Positions 41,776-51,059 of a stretch of 64,000 bases of DNA are shown here, one piece after another. Each line of letters begins with the position of its first letter. The first letter of the stretch is position 1. Source of the DNA: Novosphingobium sp. ZN18A2 (GTDB lineage Bacteria > Pseudomonadota > Alphaproteobacteria > Sphingomonadales > Sphingomonadaceae); contig NZ_CP136651.1 in assembly GCF_036784765.1 (NCBI RefSeq), forward strand, positions 1,426,001 to 1,490,000, written 5' to 3'. The position numbers were made by a program, and so were the translations under genes. The notes under the pieces were generated by a model that saw only the letters and a program-made list of their open reading frames with translations, was not told where the DNA came from and ran no database searches.

Positions 41776-42783
41776 ATGCGCGCCGCCGTTATGCAGGGGC
41801 TGCACAAGCCGCTGGTCCTGAAAACGCTGGACGACCCGACGCCGGAAGTGGGCGAAGTCGTGGTCAAGGTCGGCCGTTGCGGCATTTGCGGCTCGGACCT
41901 GCATATGACCGAGGACGAGGCTTACGGGCAGGGACCGGGATCGGTGCTGGGCCATGAGTTCGCGGGCGAAGTCGTCGCGCTGGGCAAGGGCGTGGAAGGT
42001 TTTGCCACGGGCGACTTCGTCTCTGTCATCCCGCTGATGAGCTGCGGCAAGTGCGCGGCCTGCAAGGCGGGTGAGGTTGCCTGGTGCGAAACCTTCGGCC
42101 TGCAGGGCGGCGGCTATGCCGAATACGCGGTGACGCGGCCAAACCAGTGCGTGAAGCTGCCGAAATCCGCCAGCATTGCCGACGGCGCGATTATCGAGCC
42201 GCTGGCGGTCGCGCTGCACGGACTGAACATGAGCGCGATGCGAACCGGCGACCGCGTGCTGATCCTTGGCGCGGGGCCGATCGGCCTTGCGGTCGCCTTC
42301 TGGGCGCGGCGGCACGGCGCGGGGCGCGTTGTGGTGCAGGACATCGCCGAATTCCAGCGCGAACGGGCGCTGGAGATGGGCGCGCACGATTTCGTGGTCG
42401 ATGCGGCCGATCCCGTCGGCAGCGCCGAACGCGCGCTGGGCGGCAAGGCGGACATCGTATTCGAATGCGTGGGCATTCCCGGCCTGATCGCGCAAGCGGT
42501 GGAACAGGTGCGCAATCGCGGCACGATCCTGCTGCTGGGGCTTTGCACCCGGCCCGACACGTTCAATTCGTTCGCCATGCTGTCAAAGGAAGTGCGCCTT
42601 GTAACGTCTGCCTTCTTCACCCGGCAGGAATACGAAGCGGCGCTCGACGCGCTCGATTGCGGAGCGGCAGAGCCGCGCCACCTTGTTACCGACACCATCT
42701 CGCTCGCGTCGACGCCCGACGTGTTCGAAAGCCTGAAGAAGCGCACGCACCAGTGCAAGGTGCTGATCGACCCGACCGCCTGA
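41776..42783 (+). CDS. Zinc-dependent alcohol dehydrogenase
   Basis: A 335-residue zinc-containing medium-chain dehydrogenase. The catalytic zinc region is CGICGSDLHM with GHEFAGEV. The structural zinc cysteines are in CGKCAACKAGEVAWC (C-x2-C-x2-C-x7-C). The Rossmann motif is LILGAGPIGLAVAFWARRHGAG. GAGGAGAGAG precedes the ATG. It belongs to the same rightward cluster as the cupins, Rieske oxygenase and SDRs. It may oxidise an aryl-propanol or aryl-ethanol side chain. The exact substrate is unknown. Confidence 0.87.
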   Translation: MRAAVMQGLHKPLVLKTLDDPTPEVGEVVVKVGRCGICGSDLHMTEDEAYGQGPGSVLGHEFAGEVVALGKGVEGFATGDFVSVIPLMSCGKCAACKAGEVAWCETFGLQGGGYAEYAVTRPNQCVKLPKSASIADGAIIEPLAVALHGLNMSAMRTGDRVLILGAGPIGLAVAFWARRHGAGRVVVQDIAEFQRERALEMGAHDFVVDAADPVGSAERALGGKADIVFECVGIPGLIAQAVEQVRNRGTILLLGLCTRPDTFNSFAMLSKEVRLVTSAFFTRQEYEAALDALDCGAAEPRHLVTDTISLASTPDVFESLKKRTHQCKVLIDPTA

Positions 42784-42794
42784 GGAGACAGACC

Positions 42795-43406
42795 ATGAAC
42801 CCGGTAGAGCAGGCCGTGTGGGACTGCATGAAGCCCACCGAGGCGCTTTACGAAGCGACCGGCAACCCGCTCCACAAGGCGATCGTGCTCAATTTCTGGC
42901 GTCACGTCCATCTTGAGGGCGCCGGAATGTTCGATGACATCTGCAATGACGAGATGATGGTCGAACACCCGGTCTATCGCGTCAGTTGGGGAGACAGTCC
43001 CGCCGTGGTCGAAGGGCGCGACGGGGTGAAGGCTTTCTACAACAGCGTTGGCGAAGCCGTGCTGTGGCATTCGGATGACCGGATCGCCGTGGCCGACTGG
43101 GGCATCTGCGACGAGATTACCTTTCACCAACTTGCGAAAGGCTCGGATTTGCAGGCCATCGGCTACACGGTGGACAAGGCGGACGGGCTCTATCACGTTT
43201 CCAGCCGGCAGGCCTTCATCTGGCCCTATGACGGCAAGGCGCGGCTGGCTGGCGAGCATCTTTACGAAGACAAGACCAGCCTGGAGATCGAGGAAGTCGA
43301 TCCCGCGATGGCGACAACGCCCGCGCGCATCCGGGAAATCCACAAGGCGCAACTGGCGAAGCTGGAAGAGCGGTTCGGTCCCCGGTACTGGGTCTACAAG
43401 GGCTGA
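42795..43406 (+). CDS. NTF2/SnoaL-like protein
   Basis: A 203-residue protein starting 11 nt after the alcohol dehydrogenase stop, with GAGGAGA upstream. The N-terminal helix EALYEATGNPLHKAIVLNFWRHVHLEGAGMFDDI and later GRDGVKAFYNSVGEAVLW, IAVADWGICDEITFH and SSRQAFIWPYDGKARLAGEHLYED fit the NTF2-like/SnoaL fold. It is longer than typical SnoaL domains and ends in a charged helix (IREIHKAQLAKLEERFGPRYW). No function can be named. Related proteins act as small isomerases, dehydratases or hydroxylase-like accessory proteins in aromatic pathways. Confidence 0.7.
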   Translation: MNPVEQAVWDCMKPTEALYEATGNPLHKAIVLNFWRHVHLEGAGMFDDICNDEMMVEHPVYRVSWGDSPAVVEGRDGVKAFYNSVGEAVLWHSDDRIAVADWGICDEITFHQLAKGSDLQAIGYTVDKADGLYHVSSRQAFIWPYDGKARLAGEHLYEDKTSLEIEEVDPAMATTPARIREIHKAQLAKLEERFGPRYWVYKG

Positions 43407-43424
43407 AAAAGGACTTGCGTTTCA

Positions 43425-44252
43425 ATGGCGATTGAAAGCTTCGAGGGCCGCACCGCCTTCGTCACCGGCGGCGCTTCGGGCATCGGATACGGTATCGTTC
43501 ACGCACTGGCGAAGCGTGCGTGCTTCGTGGTGATCGCCGATATGCGCGCCGATCACATCGCGGTGGCGCTCGACAAGCTGAAAGAAGCGGGGCTCGACAA
43601 CCGGGTGGCCGCGGTCGAACTCGACGTTACCGACCGTGACGCCTATGCGCAGATCGCGGAGCGGATGCAGGCCGAACATGGCGGTATAGACATCCTCGTC
43701 AACAACGCCGGGGTCGGGCTGGAAGGGCCGCTGACCAGGTCGACCTTCGCCGACTGGGACTTCGGCATGGGCGTGAACCTTGGCGGCGTGATCAACGGCA
43801 TCCTGACCTTCATGCCGCAGATGCTGGCGCACGGGCGCGGGGGGCATATCGTCAACACATCGTCGCTTGCCGCGACGACGCGGATGCCGGGCTTCCTGGC
43901 GATCTATGCCGCCAGCAAGGCGGCGGTGCTGAACATCTCGGAAAACCTGCGGGCGGATCTTGGCGAACACGGCATAGGCGTAACCGCGCTTTTGCCCGGC
44001 TGGGTCAAGTCCAACATCCACGAAGCCGCGAAGAACCGCCCCGCGCACTTGCGGGAGAACAGCGGCTTTGCCGAAAGCGAAGCAAAGCTGGGCCATCGGC
44101 AGGTGGGCGAGGACTGGATGGAGCCGGAGGACGTGGGCGAACTGGTCGCGAATGCGATCCTGGCGGACGAGCTTTACGTCATCACGCACAACGTCTTTCG
44201 CGAACAGATGGAAGAAAAGTGCCGCGTGCTGCTGGAGGCGGTGCCGGACTGA
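43425..44252 (+). CDS. Short-chain dehydrogenase/reductase
   Basis: A 275-residue classical SDR with TGGASGIG (14-21), NNAG (93-96), Ser147 (NTSSLAA), and Tyr161 and Lys165 (YAASK). It lies 18 nt downstream of the SnoaL-like gene and is the last gene of the rightward cluster. The second SDR gene of the cluster is only distantly similar, so they probably act at different steps. The next gene is convergent; no terminator is visible in the 42-bp gap. Confidence 0.87.
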   Translation: MAIESFEGRTAFVTGGASGIGYGIVHALAKRACFVVIADMRADHIAVALDKLKEAGLDNRVAAVELDVTDRDAYAQIAERMQAEHGGIDILVNNAGVGLEGPLTRSTFADWDFGMGVNLGGVINGILTFMPQMLAHGRGGHIVNTSSLAATTRMPGFLAIYAASKAAVLNISENLRADLGEHGIGVTALLPGWVKSNIHEAAKNRPAHLRENSGFAESEAKLGHRQVGEDWMEPEDVGELVANAILADELYVITHNVFREQMEEKCRVLLEAVPD

Positions 44253-44294
44253 ACCGGCGCCCGAACGCGGCGCAAAAGACCCGGCGGGGGACGG

Positions 44295-45200
44295 TCAGGC
44301 TGAAGCATCCAGCGCCTGCCGGCCGAGTGCGATTGCGCCGGTAATCCCCGCGTCGTCGCCAAGACCCGGCAAGACGATATAGCGTTCCAGACCCGGATCG
44401 AGCCTTTCGTTCGCCACATAGCCGCCCAGCAGGACTTCCGCCTGCCTGCGCACAGCGGCGATCAGGCCCGGTGCGTGCATCACCCCGCCGCCATAGATCA
44501 GCCGGTCGGGCATGTGCATCAGCACCAGCGTTGCCGCATGTTGCGCGATATAGGATGCGACAAGCTCCACCGCCGTTTCGCGTGCTTCCAGCTTGTCCAG
44601 GCTATCCCCCCAGCGGGCGACGATGGCGGGGCCGGCGGCCAGTCCCTCAAGGCAATCGCCGTGGAACGGGCAGCAACCGCCAAAGGGGTCGCGGGCCGGA
44701 TCGCGGCGCACGGGAATATGACCTGCCTCATAATGCGAAAAGCCCGCCAGCTGTGTGCCCGCCGTGACGACGCCGGTGCCGATGCCGGTTCCGACGGTGG
44801 TATAGGCCAGCGTGCGGCATCCGCGCCCCGCGCCTGCCAGCCATTCACCCATGGCCGCGCCGTTGACGTCTGTTTCTATACGCACCGGAACGCCGAATTC
44901 GCCCAGCGCATCGTGAAACCGCGCGCCCTGCCAGCCGGGTTTGGGCGTCGCGGTGAAGGTTCCATAGGTGGGAGAGGCCGGATCGATGTCTATCGGGCCG
45001 AAGCTTGCCACGCCGAACGCACCGATCGGTCCGTGGCTTGCGCTTGCCGTGCGGAAGAAGTCCGCCATTTCAGCAAAGGTTTCACGCGGATCGCGCGTGG
45101 GAATGCGCGTTTCCCGCAGTATCGTGCCGTCCTTGCGGGCGAGGGCGAGCACGAACTTCGTGCCACCCGCTTCGACCGCGCCGATCAGGGCTTCAGCCAT
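44295..45200 (-). CDS. ROK-family sugar kinase (fructokinase-like)
   Basis: A 301-residue ROK kinase. The ATP-binding motif is GAVEAGGTKFVLAL (7-20). ETDVNGAAMGEW carries the sugar-binding Asn/Asp. The zinc motif H-x-C-x-C is represented by EAGHIPV...FGGCCPFHGDCLEGLAAGPA. The N-terminus is characteristic of YdhR-type fructokinases, which can also phosphorylate glucose or mannose. The start overlaps the transporter stop by 8 nt, so it probably supplies hexose-6-phosphate from sugars imported by that transporter. Confidence 0.87.
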   Translation of the reverse strand: MAEALIGAVEAGGTKFVLALARKDGTILRETRIPTRDPRETFAEMADFFRTASASHGPIGAFGVASFGPIDIDPASPTYGTFTATPKPGWQGARFHDALGEFGVPVRIETDVNGAAMGEWLAGAGRGCRTLAYTTVGTGIGTGVVTAGTQLAGFSHYEAGHIPVRRDPARDPFGGCCPFHGDCLEGLAAGPAIVARWGDSLDKLEARETAVELVASYIAQHAATLVLMHMPDRLIYGGGVMHAPGLIAAVRRQAEVLLGGYVANERLDPGLERYIVLPGLGDDAGITGAIALGRQALDASA

Positions 45201-46695
45201 CTTCGCCCGGAACCTTTACGCCGGCCATCGCGGCCGCTGCGATCACCAGTGTCCCGGCCGCGAAGGCCATCGTCCAGATCGGCTGGTCGGGGAAGAAATG
45301 CTTCATGATCGAGCCCATGACCGTCGCCACCAGCAATTGCGGGATCACCACGAAGACGTTGAACAGCCCCATGTAAATGCCCAGTTTCGCCTGCGGCAGG
45401 CTGCTTGCGAGGATGGCATAGGGCATGGCGAGGATCGAGGCCCAGGCGACGCCGATACCGATCTCGCTGACCAGCAGCATGTCGGCGCTGTTGAACACGA
45501 AGAAGCTGGCATAACCCGCTGCACCCGCCAGCAGGCAGGCCATGTGTGTCTTCGCCTTGCCGATGCGCCGCGAAAGCAGGGGCAGCAGCGTCATCGCGGC
45601 GATTGACGCAACGCCGTTATAGACCGCGAAAAGCACGCCAACCCAGTTGCCGCCATCCTGGTAGGCCGCGCTGGCCGGGTCCGCCGATCCGAAGAAGTTC
45701 TGCGCGACGACGGGCGTTGTGTTGATCCACATGATGAACAGCGCCGACCAGCTGAAGAACTGCACCACGGCCAGCCGCTTCATCACCGGCGGCATCCCCG
45801 AAAAATCGCCGACGATGGATGCCAGCATGGACGTTTCCCGCCCCGCGCGGGCCAGCAGGATCGCGGCGATGGTCGCCAGGCCATAGGCGGCCAGCAGTCC
45901 GGCCAGCAGATAGACTTCCTTTTCCAGCCCCCATCGTTCGACAATGAGGGCGACCGCCACGCCCGCGGCAATCCATGCGAACGCGCCGCCGAAGCCGCGC
46001 GCGGCAAGCGCGCCCGTGGTGTGTGCCTCGTCCAGCGCGTCGCCTTCGTGGCTGGTGAAGCGGGCCAGTTCGTCCGGCGCGTATTCCTGCGTGGTCAGCA
46101 CGGTCCACAGTACGGCGACCAGCAGCGCCGCGCCGCCCGCCCAGAAGCTGAACCGCACGGTATCGGGCACGCCCCCGCCGATCGCGGTGTTCGAGACACC
46201 CAGATGATCGAGCACGTAGGGGAATATGGAACCGACGACCGCACCCGCGCCGATAAATGCCGTCTGCACAGCATATCCTGCGGTGTGCTGGTCCTTGCGC
46301 AGCATGTCGCCCACAAAGGCACGGAACGGCTCCATGGATACGTTGAGGCTGGCATCGAGCATCCAAAGCAGCAGCGCGGCATAGATCAGTCCGCCCGCCT
46401 GCGGCATCGCGACCAGCGCGATGGTGGCAAGGATCGCGCCGCCAAGGAAATAGGGGCGTCGCCGGCCGAAGCGACCCAGCCATGTCCGATCCGACATATG
46501 GCCGATGATCGGCTGGACGAGCAGGCCGGTAAGCGGCGCGGCGATCCATAGCGCGGGCAGATCGTCTATGCTGCTGCCAAGTGACTGGAACACGCGGCTC
46601 ATGTTCGCATTTTGCAGCGCGAAGCCGATCTGGATCCCGAAGAAGCCGAAACTGATGTTCCACAGCCCCCAAAGGGACTGGCGCGGCTTTTCCAT
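45193..46695 (-). CDS. MFS sugar transporter (maltose/sucrose, SLC45/MalY-like)
   Basis: A 500-residue, 12-segment transporter. Its N-terminus WGLWNISFGFFGIQIGFALQNANMSRVFQSLG and RTWLGRFGRRRPYFLGG are typical of the disaccharide H+ symporter group that includes sucrose/maltose transporters of alphaproteobacteria and plants. Maltose transport in Caulobacter uses such a permease together with a MalA TBDR. ATG 46695 follows GAGAGGG on the minus strand. A LacI-type site lies 99 bp upstream. It is followed directly by the ROK kinase gene, forming a transport-phosphorylation operon. Confidence 0.87.
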   Translation of the reverse strand: MEKPRQSLWGLWNISFGFFGIQIGFALQNANMSRVFQSLGSSIDDLPALWIAAPLTGLLVQPIIGHMSDRTWLGRFGRRRPYFLGGAILATIALVAMPQAGGLIYAALLLWMLDASLNVSMEPFRAFVGDMLRKDQHTAGYAVQTAFIGAGAVVGSIFPYVLDHLGVSNTAIGGGVPDTVRFSFWAGGAALLVAVLWTVLTTQEYAPDELARFTSHEGDALDEAHTTGALAARGFGGAFAWIAAGVAVALIVERWGLEKEVYLLAGLLAAYGLATIAAILLARAGRETSMLASIVGDFSGMPPVMKRLAVVQFFSWSALFIMWINTTPVVAQNFFGSADPASAAYQDGGNWVGVLFAVYNGVASIAAMTLLPLLSRRIGKAKTHMACLLAGAAGYASFFVFNSADMLLVSEIGIGVAWASILAMPYAILASSLPQAKLGIYMGLFNVFVVIPQLLVATVMGSIMKHFFPDQPIWTMAFAAGTLVIAAAAMAGVKVPGEDG

Positions 46696-46793
46696 TTGCA
46701 CCCTCTCTGCCGGCCGGTCCGGTATTCCGGCGGCCTTCCATCGTTTTCGGGTCGCACGTCCGCGCCCGTGCGGCAATGCGTGGCGCTGCCGAT

Positions 46794-46805
46794 GTATACG
46801 AATAC
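46794..46805 (-). promoter_or_regulatory. LacI-type operator copy C, upstream of the sugar transporter gene
   Basis: On the minus strand the site reads GTATTCGTATAC, fitting GTATNCGTATNC shared with 48020-48031 and 53419-53430. It lies between the LacI gene stop and the transporter start, 99 bp upstream of the latter. Confidence 0.65.
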
Positions 46806-46812
46806 CCGCGCT

Positions 46813-47847
46813 TCAGCCGCCCGTGCTGCCGCGCACGACTAGCCGTGTGGGCAAGGTGGAAGGGGGGGCGGGGCGATCTTCAATGCTGGCCAGCAGCGTT
46901 TCGACCAGCAGTTCACCCGCACCGCGCAAGTCCTGCATCACCGTGGTAAGCGGCGGAGCGGTAAGGCTGGCGGCGGGAATGTCGTCGAAGCCGACGACGG
47001 CCACGTCATCGGGCACTTTCAGACCCCTTTCGGCAAGCGCGCGCATTGCGCCGATGGCGATCAGGTCGCTTGCCGCGAAGATGGCGTCAAACGCGATGCC
47101 GCTTTCCACCAGTTCGCGCGCGGCGTTGTAGCCCGCTTCTTCGGTGGTGATCGCATCGCGCTGCAAGGCGGGATCGCATTCCAGCCCCGCCGTCGTCACC
47201 GCCTTGCACAGGCCGTTATAGCGCGCCTGGAATTCGGGATAGTGCGCGTCCGCCGTGCCGATGAAGGCGATCCGCCGCCGCCCGCGCGCCAGCAGGTGTT
47301 CGCCCGCAAGCCGCCCCGCGCCGAAGTTGTCCGAACCGACCGTCGAACCCAGGCTGGCCTCGTCGACCGAACCCCAGCGCACGAAATGGGTTTCCTGCCG
47401 TACAAGCTGGCGCAGGCGGGCTTCGTAAACCGCATAGTCACCATAGCCTAGCAGGATCAGCCCGTCGGCGCGGTGGCTGTCCTGGTATCGCTGGTGCCAG
47501 TCATCCTCCATCCGCTGGAACGAGATCAGCAGGTCCAGCCCCCGGTTCGCGCAATGGCGGGTGATGGACCCCAGCATGGCCAGGAAGAAGGGATTGATAT
47601 TGGATTCGTCCGGCGTCGGGTCTTCGAAGAACAAAAGCGCCAGCGTGTTCGAACGCTGGCTGCGCAGTGACGACGCGTTCTTGTCGACCGTGTATCCCAG
47701 CTCTCGCGCGATGCGTTCGATCTTTTCGCGCGTGGCTGCGCTGATGGACCGGCTGCCGCGAAGCGCGCGGCTGACGGTCGGCTGCGAAACGCCGGCGAGA
47801 TAGGCGATATCGAAGCTGGTCGGCTTGTTCGAAGGTTTGCGGCCCAT
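46813..47847 (-). CDS. LacI/GalR-family repressor of the glucan locus
   Basis: A 344-residue LacI-family protein. The N-terminal helix-turn-helix and hinge are SFDIAYLAGVSQPTVSRALRG and TREKIERIARELGYTVDKNASSLRSQRS. A periplasmic-binding-protein-like sensor domain follows (ADGLILLGYGDYAVYEARLRQL, DDVAVVGFDDIPAASLTAPPLTTV). ATG 47847 is chosen because the helix-turn-helix begins at the normal distance; the longer frame adds 14 unlikely residues. It is divergent from the TBDR gene. The shared site GTATNCGTATNC, with palindromic ATACGTAT core and central CG, is typical for LacI proteins. Confidence 0.9.
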   Translation of the reverse strand: MGRKPSNKPTSFDIAYLAGVSQPTVSRALRGSRSISAATREKIERIARELGYTVDKNASSLRSQRSNTLALLFFEDPTPDESNINPFFLAMLGSITRHCANRGLDLLISFQRMEDDWHQRYQDSHRADGLILLGYGDYAVYEARLRQLVRQETHFVRWGSVDEASLGSTVGSDNFGAGRLAGEHLLARGRRRIAFIGTADAHYPEFQARYNGLCKAVTTAGLECDPALQRDAITTEEAGYNAARELVESGIAFDAIFAASDLIAIGAMRALAERGLKVPDDVAVVGFDDIPAASLTAPPLTTVMQDLRGAGELLVETLLASIEDRPAPPSTLPTRLVVRGSTGG

Positions 47848-48143
47848 TGCAGTCCCCTGCGCCGCCAGGTCATCGCGCCGGGTCGGCACGGATCATGCTA
47901 CTCGCATCGCGATTGGTATGCAATTCCATGCGCGCTGTATAATTCAGTGCAAATACAGAAGGTTGTGTGGTGCCTTGGCGGCGTTGCCAAAATGTCGCAA
48001 CCGGCGCCGCGCTGGCGCAGTATACGTATGCCTCCTTCGGTCACCGCGCTGTCAGCCGTAAGACGCTGCCGACGCGCTTTCCCGCCATAAGGGACCGCGC
48101 TTGTGTTTGCCGGCCGATTGGTCCGGCCGGGAGGGAGACTCTG
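47848..48143. promoter_or_regulatory. Divergent lacI-TBDR intergenic region
   Basis: 296 bp holding the promoters of both divergent genes. The only strong signal is the operator copy at 48020-48031; AT-rich DNA around 47930-47970 may contain the lacI promoter. GGGAGGGAGA at 48129-48138 is the TBDR ribosome-binding site. I see no small gene here. Confidence 0.5.
48020..48031 (+). promoter_or_regulatory. LacI-type operator copy A, upstream of the TBDR gene
   Basis: GTATACGTATGC contains the perfect palindrome ATACGTAT (48022-48029). It lies 113 bp before the TBDR start and 173 bp before the lacI start, so it could control both. Confidence 0.68.
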
Positions 48144-50969
48144 ATGACCGATACTTTTGCGGCCCGCCGCGCCTATCCGCTTTCCAGGCAGATGCTGATG
48201 GCTGGCGTTGCTGCCGTTGCCGTGGCGGCCGCCACGCCCGCCTTCGCCCAATCGAACACCAATTCGCCGGACACGGCTTCGAGCGATAGCGGTTCCACCG
48301 ATTCCGGATCGATGAACGAGAGTGCCGCGAACGAGACGGCCATCGTCGTCACCGGTTATCGCCAGTCGGTCGACAACGCGATCAGGGTGAAGAAGAACGC
48401 GATCGAGATCGTGGAATCGGTCAGCGCCGAAGACGTGGGCAAGCTGCCGACCAATTCGATCACCGACGCGCTGGCAACCCTGCCGGGCGTGACCGCGCAG
48501 CGGCTTGACGGCCGCGCAGACGTTCTGGCGGTTCGCGGCTTCGGCCCGAACTTCACCACCACCACCTTCAACGGCCGCGAAATCGCCACGATCTCGGACG
48601 ACCGCGGGTTTCAGTACGACCAGATTCCGGCCGAACTGATCAGCCGCGCCGACGTGACGAAAACGTCATCGGCGGACCTGTTCGCGCAGGGCATCGCCGG
48701 CACCGTCAACCTGATGACGATCGACCCGCTGGCGCAGGATCACCGCATCCTGTCGATCTCCGGCAAGGTAGAGCGCAACGCCTATTCCAAGGAAGCGCCC
48801 GACGTCACCAACTACGGCTATCGCGGCACGATCATCTATGCCGACAAGTTCGCCGACGGCACGCTGGGCATCTCGCTGGGCGGCACGATCCTCTCATCGC
48901 CGCAGCAGGAGCGCCAGTACCAGGCGTGGGGTTATCCGACCGACGCGAACGGCAATTATGTGCTGGGTGGCGCCAAGTATTTCGCGACCGGCAATATCCA
49001 GGAACGCCAGTCCGGTTTCGGCAGCATCGAATGGCAGCCGAGCGACAAGTTCGAGATGGCGATCGACGGCTTCTATTCGCACTTCAAGACCAAGCAGCAG
49101 CAGCGCGGCCTGGAAGTGCCGCTCGCCTGGGGTGCGGGCACGCTCGATCCGGCGTCGGAAGTCGTGACCGGCAACGTGGTTTCGCAGATGACGTATAACA
49201 ACGAATACGCCGTCCAGCGCAACAACTACAACCGTCGCGACGCCGATACCTACGCCATCGGCTGGAATGGCAAGTATCACTTCAGCGACCGGATCACGTT
49301 CACGCTCGACGCGAACTATTCGCGCGCGCACCGCAACGATTATAACCTCGAGACATATACCGGCACCTGCTACAACGCGTACAACAGCACCTCGTCCGCA
49401 TGCGTACCGGATTCGGTGACTGTCACGCAGCAGCCCAACGGCATCTTCGCGCTGTCGAACACGCTCGACTATACCGATACGAACCAGGAAGTGCTGACCG
49501 ACCCGCTCGGCTGGGGCTACAACGGCACGTCGCCGGTTGTGCAGGCAGGCTTCCTCAACTCGCCCGATTATGTCGACGAGATCAAGGCGCTGCGCGGCGA
49601 CCTGCAAGGCAAGACGGGCGGCAGCTTCTTCAATGCCTGGTCGATGGGCGTGCAGTACAGCGACCGCACCAAGACATCGAAGTTCAAGTCGTACTTCCTC
49701 AATCCGGGGCCGACGACCGCCGACACCCAGTTGGCGATCCCGTCCGATATCCTGCTCGGTACGGTCAATCCCTTCGGCTTCAACGGCCAGACACTGGCAT
49801 ACGATCCGGTTGCGGCGGCGAACCTGCTGACCAACACATTCGACGATCGCCCGCAATCGACGGTGCGTGACTGGAAGGTGGAAGAAAAGGTGTTGAGCGC
49901 ATATTTCATGCTCAACATCGACGGCATCGCCGGCAGCCTGCCGATCAAGGGCAACATCGGCGTGCAGGTTGTGCACACCGACCAGTCCTCCACCGGCAAT
50001 TCGGCGTTCCTCGATACGTCGACCGGCGACGTCACCTATTCGGCGGCATCGGGCGGGGCGAAGTACACCTATGTGCTTCCCAGCGCGACGATGAAGCTGG
50101 AATTCGCGCCCAACACCTTCCTGGTCATGGCGGCCTCGCAGGCGATGAGCCGGTCCGAACAGGGCTATGAAGCCGTGCCGTTCCAGATCTCGTACAACAC
50201 GACCACGGGCGGCACCGGCGGCGCCAGCTTCTCCGGCAATGGCGGCAACCCGGCGCTGCGCCCCTATCTTTCGACTAACATCGACGTGGGCGTGCAGTCC
50301 TACTTCGCGCGCGGCCAGGGGCTGCTGTCGGTCAACGCGTTCTACAAGAACCTGACGAACTTCGTGGACCCGGTGGGTGCCTATTTCACCACGATCTCGC
50401 AGAGCGCGGCGGACGCGATCTCAGGTGGTCAGGCAGCCAACAACAACGTGCTGGTGACCGTGCCGAACAATGGCGGCACGGGGTATGTCGCGGGCTTCGA
50501 GGTCCAGGCGGAAATTCCGCTGCGGGCTATCTCTCCGGCGCTCGACGGGTTCGGCCTGCGTCTGAACGGCACGCACAACATCAGCTCGGTCAGCTTCGCG
50601 GATGCGGCGGGCAATATCCAGTCGGTCACCGTGCCCGGCCTTTCCAAGTGGACCGGCGTTGTTACCGGCTACTTCGAGAAGGGCGGTTTCTCTGCCCGCG
50701 CGACCTATCAGTATCGTTCCAGCTTCCTTGGTCTTTCGACCACGGTGGAACAGGCCCAGTCGTACAACATCACCAGCGGCGAAGGCATCCTGAGCGCGCA
50801 GATCGGGTACGAATTCCAGCATGGTCCGCTTGAGGGTCTGAGCCTGATCGCGACGGGTTCGAACCTGACGAACGCACCGTTCATCAACTACTATTCGAAC
50901 ACCAGCTTGCCGATCAATTACGAGACCTACGGGGCGACGTATTCGATCGGTGCGTCCTACAAGTTTTAA
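48144..50969 (+). CDS. MalA-like TonB-dependent receptor (maltodextrin uptake)
   Basis: A 941-residue receptor with signal peptide ending TPAFAQ. A Ser/Thr/Asp-rich linker precedes the TonB box TAIVVTGYRQSVDNAI. The plug domain has ITDALATLPGVTAQRLDGR, VLAVRGFGPNFTTTTFNGRE and SSADLFAQGIAGTVNL; the barrel ends in YSIGASYKF. The plug pattern (ENVGKLP...ALATLPGV type) matches the Caulobacter maltodextrin receptor group. It sits beside LacI, glucosidase and sugar-transporter genes, supporting maltodextrin as ligand. ATG 48144 follows GGGAGGGAGA. A terminator after it limits read-through into the halogenase gene. Confidence 0.9.
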   Translation: MTDTFAARRAYPLSRQMLMAGVAAVAVAAATPAFAQSNTNSPDTASSDSGSTDSGSMNESAANETAIVVTGYRQSVDNAIRVKKNAIEIVESVSAEDVGKLPTNSITDALATLPGVTAQRLDGRADVLAVRGFGPNFTTTTFNGREIATISDDRGFQYDQIPAELISRADVTKTSSADLFAQGIAGTVNLMTIDPLAQDHRILSISGKVERNAYSKEAPDVTNYGYRGTIIYADKFADGTLGISLGGTILSSPQQERQYQAWGYPTDANGNYVLGGAKYFATGNIQERQSGFGSIEWQPSDKFEMAIDGFYSHFKTKQQQRGLEVPLAWGAGTLDPASEVVTGNVVSQMTYNNEYAVQRNNYNRRDADTYAIGWNGKYHFSDRITFTLDANYSRAHRNDYNLETYTGTCYNAYNSTSSACVPDSVTVTQQPNGIFALSNTLDYTDTNQEVLTDPLGWGYNGTSPVVQAGFLNSPDYVDEIKALRGDLQGKTGGSFFNAWSMGVQYSDRTKTSKFKSYFLNPGPTTADTQLAIPSDILLGTVNPFGFNGQTLAYDPVAAANLLTNTFDDRPQSTVRDWKVEEKVLSAYFMLNIDGIAGSLPIKGNIGVQVVHTDQSSTGNSAFLDTSTGDVTYSAASGGAKYTYVLPSATMKLEFAPNTFLVMAASQAMSRSEQGYEAVPFQISYNTTTGGTGGASFSGNGGNPALRPYLSTNIDVGVQSYFARGQGLLSVNAFYKNLTNFVDPVGAYFTTISQSAADAISGGQAANNNVLVTVPNNGGTGYVAGFEVQAEIPLRAISPALDGFGLRLNGTHNISSVSFADAAGNIQSVTVPGLSKWTGVVTGYFEKGGFSARATYQYRSSFLGLSTTVEQAQSYNITSGEGILSAQIGYEFQHGPLEGLSLIATGSNLTNAPFINYYSNTSLPINYETYGATYSIGASYKF

Positions 50970-50991
50970 GGTTCCCTCGGGGCGCATCAGG

Positions 50992-51028
50992 CGGCGCGTC
51001 CGGTTTTTGCCGGGCGCGCCGTCTTTTT
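50992..51028 (+). terminator. Terminator between the MalA-like TBDR and the first halogenase gene
   Basis: CGGCGCGTCCGG (50992-51003) pairs with CCGGGCGCGCCG (51010-51021), 12 bp with one wobble pair and a 6-nt loop, followed by TCTTTTT. Only 31 bp separate it from the halogenase ATG, so the halogenase probably depends on read-through. Confidence 0.85.
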
Positions 51029-51059
51029 ATCCGGCTATCAACAGGGCTAGAGGAGGGGA

